Positions 1-12,560 of a DNA stretch of 64,000 nt are shown here, piece by piece. How positions within the stretch are numbered: position 1 is the stretch's first letter; each line of letters starts with the position of its first letter. Origin of the DNA: Magicicada septendecula (Eukaryota > Arthropoda > Insecta > Hemiptera > Cicadidae). The notes beneath the pieces are model-generated. The model saw only the letters and a list, made by a program, of their open reading frames with translations, was not told where the DNA came from and did not search any database. The position numbers and the translations under genes are program-made. The stretch covers positions 257,825,268 to 257,889,267 of the forward strand of contig CM068375.1 of the NCBI GenBank assembly GCA_034769895.1. Direction: 5' to 3'.

Positions 1-2399
1 TGTTTACCAAAGGGATCCCTTGTATTAAAATAGTCAAACAGTCCATCCATTATTCGAATGAAGTTAATTTTCTCCTCACAGCCCTCGAAATCGGGATGTT
101 TGCTATCAAGTAAAAATTGTAAAGCGTCAGCAACACTACTACTTAATGTTTGTGTAGCTATCTTCACATTCATTATATTATTTTGTAGAAAACATCTGTG
201 TGTGAAAGTTTATTTGCAAACTTTAAACCCTCTTTAGTTTGTACATATAACAGATTTTCTATATATTTAAACTGTATTTTTTCCCATTACCCGATTCAAT
301 TATTTTTTTATCAGCAAGTGTGTTTCTACATAGTTTCAACATGTGGCAAGCGTCTAATATGGCACAAACGTTATGATCAATATCTTTAATACTAAAAAAA
401 GGTTTTTCAGGAAATTTACAGCCAAGTTTTTCCATTGCAGCAATATTTGTGGTCGTGCCATCAAATGTTACATTTTGTACACTGACTCCAACTTGTTTTA
501 ACTTTATAACCGCCATTTTAATTAGCTGCGAGAGTACATTAGAACTCATTGAATTAATAAGAAAATATCCCATTGCACACTTAAAATTACCTTTCAAAGA
601 AACGACTTGAAAAACTAAAGCCTCGGTTGCAAGTGCCTCATGGTCATCTATTTTTATACCACACCCTACATCTATATATCCTATATGCTTACCTTCTTTT
701 TGATCATATATTAGCTGTTTTCTAATGCTCATGGCATCAAATACTAGGTTAACGTGTTGCAAATAACTTTTAATGCTAACATTATTTTTTAAATAAGAAA
801 ACACTTCTTCTATAAAGCCAGGTGAGCAGTTGAAATTGCCAACCCATTTTCTTAATGTGGATGGGTTTGGCAACGACAGCTGATTATTCCTCAAAAAATT
901 ATAAGCTTTAGGTGAATAAAAGTATAACGTCAGGGCAAAATCTTTCATTTGGTCCATATATACCTGGTTGAATTTACTCTTAAACTTATTTTTTAGATTG
1001 CTTAATATTAAATATAAAGGAAAACCCGAAAAATTATTCTCTAAGAGTTCCAACAGTCTATCAGGTGCATTCATCTTTTTCTTTAGGATCGATATTATGT
1101 CACTCATATTCTTGATTTTCTTGTCTCTTCTTCTTATACGTTGTTGCAAAATTTTAACTTTTCTACGTAGGATGTTTTTAGATGGTGATTGTGGTGCCTG
1201 TAACCAAATATGTTACCTTACATACTAATTTTATACAGTATATTAATAGACTAGATAATAATTTATTGCTTAGATGTAGAAATTTAATAAATTGTCTTAC
1301 AATTCTTTGTTGCTGTTGAATTTGAGGGACTGAATGTATATTCGAAGTTGATGATGCTTCAAGATTGCCATCAGCTTCGACAGATGGGGTTGATTCCTGT
1401 TGAACTTCATTTTTTCCAGCATTCTAAAACAGAATGTAGACTTTTAAATTACTTCAGTATTTGGGTTGAAATTGAGTACCCTTAAATTTTTTAAGAAATT
1501 TTTATGTTTAAAAATTTATAGAATTCAATTTTTATTTTTTTCAATTTTTATATTTATTAAGATTGATAAAATAGTTAAAAAACTCAAAGGCTCACAAAAC
1601 AAGATACTTTATCACTACACTCTCTTTTTCTATTAATTTTGACCGTTTCCAAATAAGTAACCAAAACGGACTGGAAAGAGTAAAAATTTTCTGTATGAGC
1701 CCTTTTTAAAAAGATGAAAAGTTTAGTTATGAACCTGATTGGCTTAAATATTTTTATATAAACAGAAAGATTTACCTCAAATTTCTTAATAAGCCTTCTA
1801 CGTTTAGGTTGCTTTGTGTGCAAATGAGGTGGGAAGTCAAATAAATTAGGGACTGCATCCTTTTTTAATTTTGTGATTATACCTCTGAATTCAAACGCAC
1901 TGTCTTCGAAATGCTTACTACAAAGTCTGGACTGCGTCGACGGTGTAAATCCTTTTCTCTTCGTTGCATTTATCCACCTGCTTCGAAGTTCTGGACTTTT
2001 TGGAAACCTGCATTGAATTAAAAAAAATGAATTTTTATTTATTAAAGTTTAACTTTCAAAAATATCCTTTTTTGCTTTTAAAATTGAAAAATAACTCAAT
2101 ATTACGCATACGCTAATTTTATTTCCAATTTTCAACACAATAAAAGAGCCTCAATGTAAAAAGTACTTGACAAAAACAAATTACTATTTTAATTTTAATA
2201 ATTTCAGATAAAAAACATTAATTTAATCAAAGCAGACTACTAGTATGAGATCGATAAATAAATCAATACTATTTAAAGTACAATGATTAAAATACCTATG
2301 TTATGTAAGTCATAATGTTGTTGATAAACATTTTACTTACGTGTGAAATGACAGGCCGCAGTTTTTAACAGCATAGTACGCTACACAATACGTTGGCAT
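1..2399 (-). pseudogene. P-element/THAP9-type DNA transposase, four exons, 3' end beyond the window
   Basis: Leftward gene. Exon 1 (2399-2341) starts MPTYCVAYYAVKNCGLSFHT, the Cys half of a THAP C2CH zinc finger. Exon 2 (2007-1776) continues with FPKSPELRSRWI and LCSKHFED, the rest of the DNA-binding THAP domain. Exon 3 (1423-1301) is a linker. Exon 4 (from 1197) opens with a basic, coiled-coil-like stretch and then carries the RNase H-like transposase core (LVFDAMSIRK and VTFDGTTTN supply likely catalytic aspartates; ILDACHMLKL and TLSSSVADAL are P-type motifs). All three introns have GT..AG ends and keep frame (59+232=291 nt, then 123 nt in phase 0). Two indels near positions 282 and 187 shift the frame of exon 4, so this copy is probably dead unless these are sequence errors. 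The catalysed reaction would be cut-and-paste transposition in the nucleus. A domesticated THAP9 host gene is the alternative, but the frameshifts argue against it. Confidence 0.85.
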
Positions 2400-2620
2400 C
2401 TTGTTAACTTCAAATTACAAAGTGTACTTTATAGACATCCACAACCTTTCAACAATCACGCGTCAACGAAAACACGGAATGCAAACAGCATGTAAGTAGA
2501 CGTGACTACACTGGAAGTACACTACAGAGTGGTTGGGGAACCTGTCACAGCCGGACTGAGTTTCGCGCTTTGCCTGCATTAGAGCGCGCAATCCAGTAGT
2601 ATATATCTATGGTTATAGTA
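2400..2620 (-). promoter_or_regulatory. CpG-richer 5' flank of the THAP transposase gene
   Basis: This stretch is clearly richer in GC and CpG than its surroundings (for example gcgcgcaatcc and tttcgcgctttgcctg) and lies just upstream of the THAP start codon. It is the natural place for the promoter and for the element's 5' terminus. I could not define a terminal inverted repeat because the other end is outside the window. Confidence 0.3.
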
Positions 2621-4150
2621 CGTGTTAATTATCTGTATCATAGTGGTGAACTATTGAATTACAAGTGTGATTAATTAGTAGAGTAATGTTAATAAAACAT
2701 GTAAACGTCGATTTCACTGGATGTAATGTATCCCATTGAACTAAGACTACGAGCCGTGGGATCACCTTAAAAATAAATTCCCAAATTACATCGTTACACA
2801 AAGGGGATTTCCATAAGATTTAGTGGTTTATTGCACTCCCTAATAATTTAAATTTAAAGATTTGTTGAGAGAATAGTTGCACATATCATAAATGAGATCT
2901 GTGAGATTACACGTGGTGACTTTATAATAACGAATTTATTCTTCGGTTTCGTTCTCCATGACGTGTCCGTTACTTCACTAATAATAATTAATACACGCGG
3001 AAATATACAAATACACTAAAACACATAAAAACGACATCCTAAATGAACAGACACAATTCGTGTCTTTTTATTATCCATAAAAAACTTTGTGTTCCGAGTC
3101 GGTAGTGTATTAATTATAATTAATGAATTCATGTAGTAGGTAAATATCTGACGACCGTTATTCAAGGTTCGACGCAGCTTTTAAAACCCTGTGACATATG
3201 CAGATGAAGTGTGGAGAGATGAACTCCTTATACGTTAGTCATGAGAGTAACCGTTCGTTACGATGAACTGACTCATACGATCTGAATAATTCGGACTGGA
3301 TTTTATTAATTACTTATGTCATTCATTGCCACTACAGGCGTGCACTAACGGAGAAACAGCGGCCAATTAGATATCATTTATTTGTTCGTTCAATTATTCC
3401 CATGGCAGACATGGGTGGCTAACAGAGAACAGAGAGACATTATACAGACATTTATTGACCTCTGTGCTCAACGTCTTGCATTTATTAATTTCACACAACG
3501 GACTGCCTTTGTTTTGCTTGTTCGTAAAAAAGTAACAAACGCACGCCTGTTTTACGAAAAACAAATAGGATACCACAGATATTCTTTTTAAAGGTATGAC
3601 ATGGTTATCCGTATTTGCCTACATTCCACACCACTCAGAGATACTAAGCATTAGTCATTTAGGAGGATTTTATCATGCAAGTTTACAATTTACAGATGAT
3701 ATTACATATATCACTACTATATTTATAAAAATGTTGGGAATTCCACATTTGCAAATTTAAGGTTTCTTTAGCAGAAAGTAGACAAATAAATTGCGTACTT
3801 TAATATTGTAATATCGTACGTCTATCATGAGTACTAAAATAAATAAATTCCAAAAAATAATGCACTGCAATTACGACAAAAGTTTCTCGCTAATTAATAT
3901 GCTCTTCTAATAAATTTTGATTGTTAACACAACTTACCGAATAAGTGTACATTAAACGTAGAATAACTAATTCAAGCATTTAATAAATCAGTATGTTTAG
4001 GTGAACATAGAAAAGAAATTTAAATACTTAAAAAACAATTTTATTTATAATATTGGAAATTGTGCAACACGCCAAAAGTCTCCTACTGTATTGATTGCTT
4101 AAACAAATTGTTCGATTCGTTTTCATACCTACACTCTACCATTAAAACAC
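2621..4150. other. AT-rich stretch with no recognisable gene
   Basis: No coding region, RNA gene or terminal repeat that I recognise. Short open frames here have no family motif. Confidence 0.5.
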
Positions 4151-4169
4151 ATGTTTAGAGTCATTAGTT

Positions 4170-4880
4170 TGTAAAACCAAGTGCAACAATTCACATAAAC
4201 GGTTGAAACAACTCACACGCACTGAACAGACCACACACATTTGAACATTGACATATACGATATTAATTGATGACTCGTTGGGCACTTGGTGAAACATATT
4301 AATACAAAGGTTTTGTAAAATATATAAAAACACTTGGTAAGTGTTTTTATATATTTTACTGACATATAGCCTAGGTCTATTTAAGAAATATGCAACTCAG
4401 GTATATTAGGGCATTTGACGGAATACCAAATGGTAACATTAATCTATCGGTATTTCTAACAGAGAGATTTTGTTGGAAACAAGCTGTATCAAAAGTGTTA
4501 AAATAAACTGGCCAGTTTTTGAAAGCTGTTATTTTGATTATTTCCCATTTTTCATTTAATTTCTTAGGTAAATGTCAATTAAGTTTTTAATTCAGTCTGT
4601 TTAAGTTTATATAACTTGTTGTTTTCTCTGTTTAACCGTGAAGTATTTTAATTAAAATTTTAAAGGTCAGTGTCCGACTCTTCAGGGTGAAAATTATTCT
4701 AAATTCAATAAGAATAAAACTGTTTTAATCGATTTAGCAGTTAAATTTTTTGTTCTGTCGCTCATTTGCAAACATTTAACCTTATTGGAATGAATAAGTA
4801 CGTAATTCAGGCAGTTGTTCAAAAAGCAAAGCTGATCGTGTAGTGAAATATACAGGAATATTGTGACTTCAAAAGGAAAC
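4170..4880 (+). repeat. Diverged dispersed repeat A, copy 1
   Basis: Aligns by eye in the same orientation with 9585-10190. Shared landmarks include catttgacggaata, agattttgttgga, atttcttag followed by taaatgtca, and catttaacctta followed by gaatgaataagta. A segment containing a 20-bp hairpin (4315-4359) is present only in this copy. The copy begins with an inverted terminus matched at 5232-5300, so the unit may be a small DNA transposon of about 0.9 kb. Confidence 0.75.
4315..4359. repeat. Perfect 20-bp hairpin with 5-nt loop
   Basis: Positions 4315-4334 are the exact reverse complement of 4340-4359, with loop TGGTA. The stem is AT-rich with a central AAAAACACT. It is absent from the related copy at 9.6 kb, so it arrived or was lost after the copies separated. 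Confidence 0.85.
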
Positions 4881-5112
4881 CATACACTTCGCTAGGTCCC
4901 TTCCTCAAACTCAGTTAAAGCAAACGTTTGCCAATCATTAGAATAAACATTTTTAACGAATATGAATTGTATTTTTTGTTTTTTTTGTCAAAAAACACAT
5001 TTAAACAGGTAACCTTATGTTGTGGAACCTCCTAGTATAGGCCTAATTGAACTGAAAATCTCACGAACATTAAAGAATCAATTACGCACGCGCAAGAACG
5101 CGCGCGCGCGCA

Positions 5113-5150
<38 letters not shown>

Positions 5151-5279
5151 AAGGGTTTTATACGTCCCTTCATTTTTCGTATACCCTATTGGCATTATAC
5201 AGCCGACAAGTTTTGTACCTACATATTAAACAATTTTGGTACACTTTACTTTCAGTAAAATCTCTCTGTTAGAAATACC
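4449..5279. mobile_element. Possible small inverted-repeat transposon (MITE-like) within repeat A
   Basis: A 23-bp stretch at 4449-4471 recurs exactly as its reverse complement at 5257-5279. The similarity continues outward for about 25 bp on each side with mismatches. This is the signature of terminal inverted repeats around an 0.85-kb non-coding element. The related copy at 9.7 kb has the left end but no recognisable right end. No target duplication was identified. Confidence 0.5.
5088..5148. repeat. (CG/CA)n microsatellite
   Basis: Alternating CG dinucleotides run into CA dinucleotides: simple alternating purine-pyrimidine DNA. Confidence 0.95.
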
Positions 5280-5299
5280 AGCAAATTAATATTTCCATT

Positions 5300-6200
5300 A
5301 TGCCTACCTTCGTTTAAAGTTATTACTAAGTTTTACCGTTTTACATTTTGTCATTTTATTAAGTTTCAAGAGAAAGTAAGTACTGAGAATGACAGTTTGC
5401 TTGCTTCACGTTTATTGCTTGTTGGGCTGCTTAGGAATGGCGCAGGTTATTGGTTATTTCCTTGATAGTACCAGAGGTACTGATAAAGCGTCTAGGAACC
5501 AGGTTGACAAATGTCCTACCAGGTTGTGATGATGTTCTACAAGACAGGTGTACAAAACAAGTACTTAAACTCATTGTTGAAATATTAGGCAGTCGGATAT
5601 GCCTAAAATGCGTCTAGTATATAAACTCTCGTAATATACTTTAGTGTCTACATACGTTTTATGTCACTCTGGCTGAGACGATTAATGTAACAGCTGTTAA
5701 CCTCTTGCAATAATTACAACTATGTCTTGTTGGCCAAATAAATTATTTTATGAGTATTTATTTTTAGTATTTATTTGTACAGTTTTATGTTGTATTAGTG
5801 ACGGTTGTGTGTTTTGAAACGTATGTGGCACACAGTTAATCACCATTATGAGGATGCGGGTTCAAATATTAAACGTCTAGATAAAAACTACATATTTCAT
5901 TTAAATGTACTAGTTATTTTAAGATATTTCATTCACTAAATACACGCCGTTTCAATCCTCAACCGTTTACATTCAGTATACACTGACAACTTTTAGGTAC
6001 TGATTTATAATTATAAATTTGATTAATAATAGAGTCGTAATAAAAAAAGCAAATGTTAGTACTCAATATTATTATAGTTAAAACTTCGTACTAAACTAAT
6101 AATTCTCACATTAAAGTTACTTTTGCTTCTTCAGCATTTTTATTATCGATTATGTCAAATCTAAATCGAAACCATTTGAGCATTACGTCTTTGTTTCTTT
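5300..6200. other. No recognisable feature
   Basis: AT-rich sequence between the two repeat blocks. I see no coding or structural signal. Confidence 0.5.
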
Positions 6201-6204
6201 ACAC

Positions 6205-7420
6205 ACATAAATTAACCCTCCCACCTTACTGAAATCTTACTCTCCGCTCTCCAGTCTCGAACCTACGTGTTATGTACCAATTCTGATTCCACATGCTTGC
6301 AAAACGGCGGTGCGTTGTATTAAGTGGTAGTTTGTGATCAGATGATGGTGTAAGCGTTAGAAGAGAGCATTTCATTATGGTATCGTCTATACCATCAGTT
6401 AACACTATGAAAAACCACCCACAAACATTTCAATAAGGTTATTAATAAATTGTATTAATTTGATAACCGATTTCAAATCCTTTGATACAAAGCTTGTATT
6501 TCTAGTAAAACAAGAAATACCAAAAACCCTCGTGGCATTTTTAGAATGTATACTACAGAGATTAGGCTGGGTATATATAGGCCTACGTTCAGTCTGCTGT
6601 GTAATATTTCGTATTAAGAATCGTAAAGGTTAACGTACCAATGGTAAAGCGTACTTGAAACATGAATGCTTAAATAATCACTATCGCTCACGTGTAGGAG
6701 TTTGAACGCACTTTGTCGACGAGAATATGTACTTTTTCTTACCCGAGTCCTTTGAGAACCAACGCCAAGAGTCTGGTCAAGTTTCATATATTCGATTCCT
6801 TTTGTCGCATATCCAAACGCACACAACTGTTGCACCATACGTTATGTACAAACAATCTGCCGATCGATTGACAGACATAATGCTTATATATCCAGCTAAT
6901 AATAAGAATTACAAAACTGGATAATCCGTATTCAAATAATGTCTTATTGTCTCTATAATTTCATATACTGAATTCGAAATGATTATTAACAAACGAAATT
7001 ATATAAAAGGCTATGTTACGAAAATTAATTAACAGATGTTAATTATAGACATTACTCTGCATAGTAGTAGTATCGTGAAAAATCACGTAATTAGTCTATT
7101 TATGTTACAGTAATTGTTCTTATAGATGTGTATCAAATTATCTATGGATTAATTTCATTTAGTTCTTCAGATTCCTTTAACTGAATACTTAAATAGTAGG
7201 CCTACATAAGCTATGTCCTTTATTTCCTTGTTTGTACTTCACAGGAGAGCCACTCTGACCTCTACATTCATCCTAAATACTCATTTCAATGTTAATTTAA
7301 TTGTTTAATTGAACTAAATATATTCTTAGGAAGAAGTATTTTCATACATATACTGTAACAAGTGACTAAAAATAACTACATTTTGGACAATGAGTTTTTG
7401 TTTAAAACGATGTTTCTTCC
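6205..7420 (+). repeat. Diverged repeat B-C, copy 1 (uninterrupted)
   Basis: Positions 6205-7042 align with 14050-14892, and 7043-7420 with 18207-18585, all in the same orientation. Landmarks include gtttgtgatcagatgatggtgt, cttaaataatcactatcgctc, aagagtctggtcaagtttc and gaaaaatcacgtaa. This copy is continuous at 7042/7043, where the second copy is split by about 3.3 kb, so it acts as the empty site for that insertion. No credible coding frame spans it. Confidence 0.8.
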
Positions 7421-8248
7421 TGCGTATAGAAGCCTGTTTTGATTTTATTTTTATTTTTTTATTCTTGTTAATGTTTGGAGGCTCAGCAACTAAGGACTTT
7501 AGCTCAGCAACACCTGCCAGAAGTGTTGCTCGACGAGATGTTTTGTTTTCATCTACATTTTGGATGACTCAACGAGAGTGAAAATTAGAACACACTAAGA
7601 CACAAAACGACATTTTCAAAGCCTACACAGTAATCTCCCTGCTTTTAGAAAGGACAGACTTCTGTCTATCGCTAACTGACGTCTATCGTTTGCGAGGTCT
7701 TCTTTCAGCTTACCTTTAACTCTGTGTTTTTGCGTGAGTTCAGCGAGAGCACTATAGTCTTAAATTATGTGTTTCAATGTAAGTTCAGAAGGGTGGTTTT
7801 GTCCTCCTTGTAGAAGGTACGAAGACGTTGAGTTCGTATGCCCAATGCGCAGTCTGGTGGTACAAACTTGTTCACGACGACTGCGATCACCTGCTACTTG
7901 CCATTTATGGACGTGTCGTTCATTCAGTCTAAAGGACCGTTCACAAGAACCGAACTGTACATGAAAGGCCCATCACTATTATACGCTTTATAACATTGTA
8001 TAGCTATGTCCACACTAGAGCGCTTTTCGTGCAATTGAGGCACGCGCAGGAAGGTCCTCTAGCGAACGTAACACTTGCACAAAGCACGCCTCAAACTCAG
8101 TTGAAGGTCACCGTTTTTAGTGACGCATTCAATAACACAAGTCCTTCCACCACTAGTGGCTTCTTTCAACATTCCGTGCAACTTCATAGTTTTACAGAAA
8201 GGTTTTGTTCTGATTTCGTGATTACTGTGACTGTGTTTATTGTTTACC

Positions 8249-8400
8249 ATGTTGGCAGAACAAACGTTGACCTTTATTGAAGATTATAGGTCACGTTGTG
8301 CCTTATGGGATATCACGGAAAAAATTATACAAACAAAATGAAAAGAAATGATGCTTACGCTGTTTTGGCTACGAAGTATGAACTGACTGTGAAAGAACCC
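8249..8400 (+). pseudogene. MADF-domain protein of PIF/Harbinger, N-terminal stub
   Basis: Starts MLAEQTLTFIEDYRSRCALW, the opening of a MADF (Myb/SANT-like) DNA-binding domain with the typical FIEDYR and ALWD residues. Later residues KRNDAYAVLATKY are the next MADF helices. One frame change lies between the two parts at about 8335, and the reading ends at the deletion junction near 8398. In this superfamily the partner protein binds transposon ends and helps import or target the transposase. Short, broken and without its C-terminal half. Confidence 0.75.
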
Positions 8401-8780
8401 CGGGAAGCATTGATGAAATGAATTGCTTGGATACTTTAAATAGGTACATCAAAGAAGTAAATGAATCAACGGTAGCCAAATACCTAAGTATGATTGCTAA
8501 TTTCACTTCAGCTGGTATCGGTTCTCTAAATCGAGTATTTGTTTTGCGATCTTAGGCCTCACTATTGTAAAAGCATGTAAAAGTCCGTTCTAGACATTCG
8601 CGTAAAGTTCTTAAACAGAATGTTGTCATCCAGGTCTCTCATAATTCCAAAATTCCGCGGTCTTACATAATCTTTCAACCATATCGAGCGTTGATATTTT
8701 TCACGCCTTTTCTAACTCTTTTCAGCATTAAAAATGCAGCACTTATACCCGCTAACATGGCAGTATCAGTCACGTCCATT
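8398..8780 (-). pseudogene. PIF/Harbinger transposase, N-terminal stub
   Basis: Read on the minus strand this has LFKNFTRMSRTDFYMLL, then a VRPKIAK segment, then AIILRYLATVDSFTSLMYLF, the order seen upstream of the DDE core in PIF/Harbinger transposases. Stops and frame changes interrupt it (for example near 8690 and 8555). The DDE catalytic core itself is absent because the gene stops at the deletion junction shared with the MADF stub. It cannot be functional. Confidence 0.8.
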
Positions 8781-8959
8781 TTCACGTTTACACTGGAGAA
8801 ACATTGACAACTGTGACGCACAGGTATATACACTTTGTGGTATGCGTTCAGTACTTTCGTTCTAAGGCATGCACAAGAACTACTCGGTGTTGAAAGCAGA
8901 TTTGAAAATTGAAAGCAAAATTTAAGTTGAAAGCGCACAAGTGTGGACATAGGAAATGG

Positions 8960-9580
8960 TGGCAAACATTAAAGCTTAGCGACAGAGATTAATAGTTTCG
9001 ACGGAGACCGAAGTGCCTCGCTAGGGAACAGCATCAGACTGTTTTAATTGTACACTTTTAAATTATGTAAAAAAATAGCATAAATACTACCTAATATACA
9101 CCTAACTAGTGTTTTTGACGATTCTTGATAAAAACGATTCTTACTTTAAAAAAATCATCCACGTAATTATCTATACCCACATGTGTGTTATTTGGAATGA
9201 GGTAATTACGCTTACGACAGTAAACAATTTGATAACATTGAACGCCCAATCGCCAATATAACGTGCCGCCACTGTATCTATATAGCCCTAATATAAAGAA
9301 TGTACTGTGGGACAATATCGTTCCTATTTGAACAAGTTATTCGCCCTGGTTACATTTCATAAAAAACGCTACAACATCAGCAAATCTTACATTTGTAAAA
9401 TACATCGCCTCTAATTTAGTCTTCATTAACTTTTGCCTCTTGTCTACTGCTGTTTTATTTTATAAACTGTGTAGTTTGGTTCTAGTTGTTGAATTCTATG
9501 TACTTTTTTTAACAGTATAAAATGTTAATCAAACTGAATGTGTCCAGCTGCGTACGACTCCTGTTTCCGTAGTTTGTACA
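8960..9580. other. No recognisable feature
   Basis: AT-rich DNA with short random open frames only. Confidence 0.45.
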
Positions 9581-9584
9581 ACAA

Positions 9585-10190
9585 ATTCACATTACCAATT
9601 GAAGCATTCTGTATACACGTAAACGCAGACACACACACATGCGCGCGCACATTTGAACACTGACATATGTAGCAAAGGGTTATCTAATCAGACCTGGTAA
9701 GCCATTTGACGGAATAACTAATGGTGACGTTAATCTATGGGTGTATCAGCCTAGAGATTTTGTTGGAATCAAACTGTATCAAAATTGGTTAATCGGTGGA
9801 CGAAAAAGTTTCAATCCTGTTGTTTTAATTCATTACCATTCTTCGTGTAATTTCTTAGATAAATGTCAGTCAATTCAGACCATTTAAGTTCGTATAATTA
9901 CTCGTTCAGTTTAGTCCGTTTAACAGAAAGTGATTTAATTAAAATTGTAAAAGACAGTGTTCGACGATTCAGGATAAAATTTACAGTAAACTTTAAAAGA
10001 ATCCAATTAAAGTAAAACTGTTTTACCCACGTTAATCGTTAAACTTTTTGTTGCTTTACTCGGGACACCTGCTTTTCAAGGCATTTAACCTTATTAGAAT
10101 GAATAAGTAATTCTGGCACCAATAAAACGAAGCTGACGGTGTAATAATAACAATAAGAATATTCTGACGTCAAAATTAAAGAATGGAGTT
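9585..10190 (+). repeat. Diverged dispersed repeat A, copy 2
   Basis: Same-orientation partner of 4170-4880. It starts in a CA/CG-rich patch (acacacacatgcgcgcgcac) and carries the catttgacggaata and catttaacctta landmarks. By eye it differs at roughly a quarter of positions, so the separation is old. Confidence 0.75.
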
Positions 10191-10299
10191 TTCTGGCAAG
10201 CTTTTGCAAATTCACTTGAAATAATTATTAACTAGTCACTGAAATTAGTATTTGCTACGTATGCGGATAGCACTTCTCGTCAAAAACCAATTTAAATAT

Positions 10300-12560
10300 G
10301 TTGTGGATTATTATTATCTATAGTGTAACATGACATAAGATAGCGCAAAATACCACTAATGATTAATAAAAGAAAAAGCTGAAGGTAGGAAGAAATGTTA
10401 AAAAACTTATAACTTGAAGATTAATGACCCAACTACGAAATAACAATTGACTAAGAAACTGACTATGACTTGACCCAAAGATTGGAGAAAACAAGAAAGA
10501 TAGAAACAAGAAAGAAGGAACGAGAAACCAAGATGTAACTCAAAGTATGACCACGATCATTGTAACCCCAAGATATAACTAACAAATAATATGTAAAGTA
10601 AATGCACTAAAACAGATAGAGCATAAATAAGATGTCAAATATATAAACTATAACAAAATAAACTAGAGATATTATGTATGTTAAATGAAAAGAAAAGAAA
10701 CATGAATTTATAAATATAAGATAGGAAGTTAGAAATAAAAAATACCCTATTAAATAATAAAATAGTCAAAAGCAAGTAAAAAATATATTTGAGCTGAATA
10801 AACGCAATAATTAATAACAAAAATGACCAATGTGAAATGAGAATAAAACAAATATCAATGACCAATAACCACACAGTGATACTAAACTAAATAAACAAAT
10901 AATATCTGAAATATCAAGTGAAGGATATAAATAAATAAATAGAAATAAGTGACAACGATCTATGTAAATAACATAGTATAAAAGTGAAAGTGATGATAAA
11001 TAAACAAACCTCATATGAAAGGAAAAGTGCAGTGTAGGTGTATACAGTATAAAATACAATAAGAAGCAGACTATAGTAATATAGCAAAACAGTCTTTAAT
11101 AGAATATTATCTAAAAGTATGAAAATAATCGTACCATTATTAATTTAAGTGATAGTAAGTAAGAATTACAAAAAATAAGGTAAAAGTTAAGTTATTAGAG
11201 TGAAAGATAGGAGAAGCAGACACTATATTTTAGTGAAGGAATTTGTAAGTGAGTTATATTGTTTAAGGTACTGTTAAAAATTATTATTATAAGAGTTTCG
11301 TTATTGTAAAAAACCATAGAATTAATTAACTTAGAAGATAGGTGAGATGGAAGTAAGAAACCAATAACAGTTCGAAGTTTAATTTCAAGCTTGAACCTGG
11401 TAAGAAAATATTTTAATGATAAAAGGTGTGTTGTTAAAAGCACCAATGTTTTTTTTGTCTGTTTCTATAAAAAAAATGTTCAATGAACCAATAAATAAAG
11501 TTTATGAATTGTAAAGAATGTTGAATAGGAGTATTGGGAAACCTAGGATTTACGCCTAGCATGAAGGAAGGAATTTTGTAAGTTTAAAAAGAAAATAATA
11601 ACCAAGGGTCAATTAGAGTATATAAAACGTTTAAGTAATTAAGTAAGTGTATCAGGTATAGAAATGTATAAATATTATTCAGTTTAAAGACAATTATAAA
11701 AGAAATATCAATAAGAAAATAAGGAAAATGTTATTAACTAATCAAAAGTAACCATGAGGGATATCAAAATAATCTTTAGTAAAAAAGCAGAACAATGGTG
11801 TTAGTATAATTAATATTACTACTAGCATAAGGAAGTAATCATAATTTAAAGGATTTTTACATATTTGAACAGAAATAAAACGTTAGATTATTACAATGTT
11901 TTAAGATGTTGACCAATGAGAACTAGTATAATTTGAAAGGTTACCATGACAACTCATGCTTGTTACATAGCATGACCGTTGAAATCTAATTACTTCATTA
12001 TTGACTAACATAGAGGGTGGACGTATGAAGCCCTTGAAGCCAAATTAATTTTAAAAGCTTTAAATTTTTCCAAATTTGAAAGAAGAAGTGTAAGAAGAAT
12101 ATTTTAAACAACCATTGATGAGGTGACCAGTAATTAAAACATTTATACAACAAATATCTTGGCCAAAACTTGGAAGGAAGTAAATTAAATTAATACCCGA
12201 CCAATTCTGGAGGAAGAAATGAAGGGACCTAACTCAACCTGAGGAAGAATATCATCTACAAGAACTGATGGAAGCTGAACATCGGATTTCAACCAATTGA
12301 ACGGGGATCCCAGCCAATCCAAAGAAGAAAGGACTCTTAGACGTGTTACAGAAGAAGAAGAGGATCGTAAGAGAAGCTACGTCAAGGAATCGATGAGTAT
12401 AAACTAAATACTTCACCACAAACTTAAACTTTCAATTACCCATAGTAAACGAACTATCTCATTTTCACTTCACAGATCACAAAATTAACATTCAAACTGA
12501 ACTTGATTAAAATTTCACTTTCGATAAAACATATCAATCACTAAATTTTGATTTTATATT
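10300..12560. other. Long purine-biased, strand-asymmetric segment
   Basis: For over 2 kb the plus strand is rich in A and G and poor in C, full of aataa, gaaag and ataaata words. The longest minus-strand open frames are low-complexity Leu/Phe/Tyr-rich by-products of this bias. It sits where copy 2 of the duplicated blocks is longer than copy 1, so it may be an inserted element or long LTR. No reverse transcriptase or transposase motif was seen. Confidence 0.4.

Larger units (their letters stand above)
8004..8952. mobile_element. Internally deleted PIF/Harbinger DNA transposon
   Basis: The ends are inverted: CTATGTCCACACT at 8004-8016 and its complement at about 8940-8952, with weaker pairing for a further 15 bp. 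Inside are the 5' parts of the two genes this superfamily usually carries, facing each other: a MADF-domain gene reading right from 8249 and a transposase gene reading left from about 8780. They meet abruptly near 8398, where the rest of both genes has been lost. At 949 bp it is a non-autonomous derivative. I could not find a clean 3-bp target duplication. Confidence 0.8.

Noticed and set aside
10635-11446. Leu/Phe/Tyr-rich minus-strand frames that could suggest membrane proteins
   Set aside because: Explained by strand purine bias; no start context, no family motif, short.
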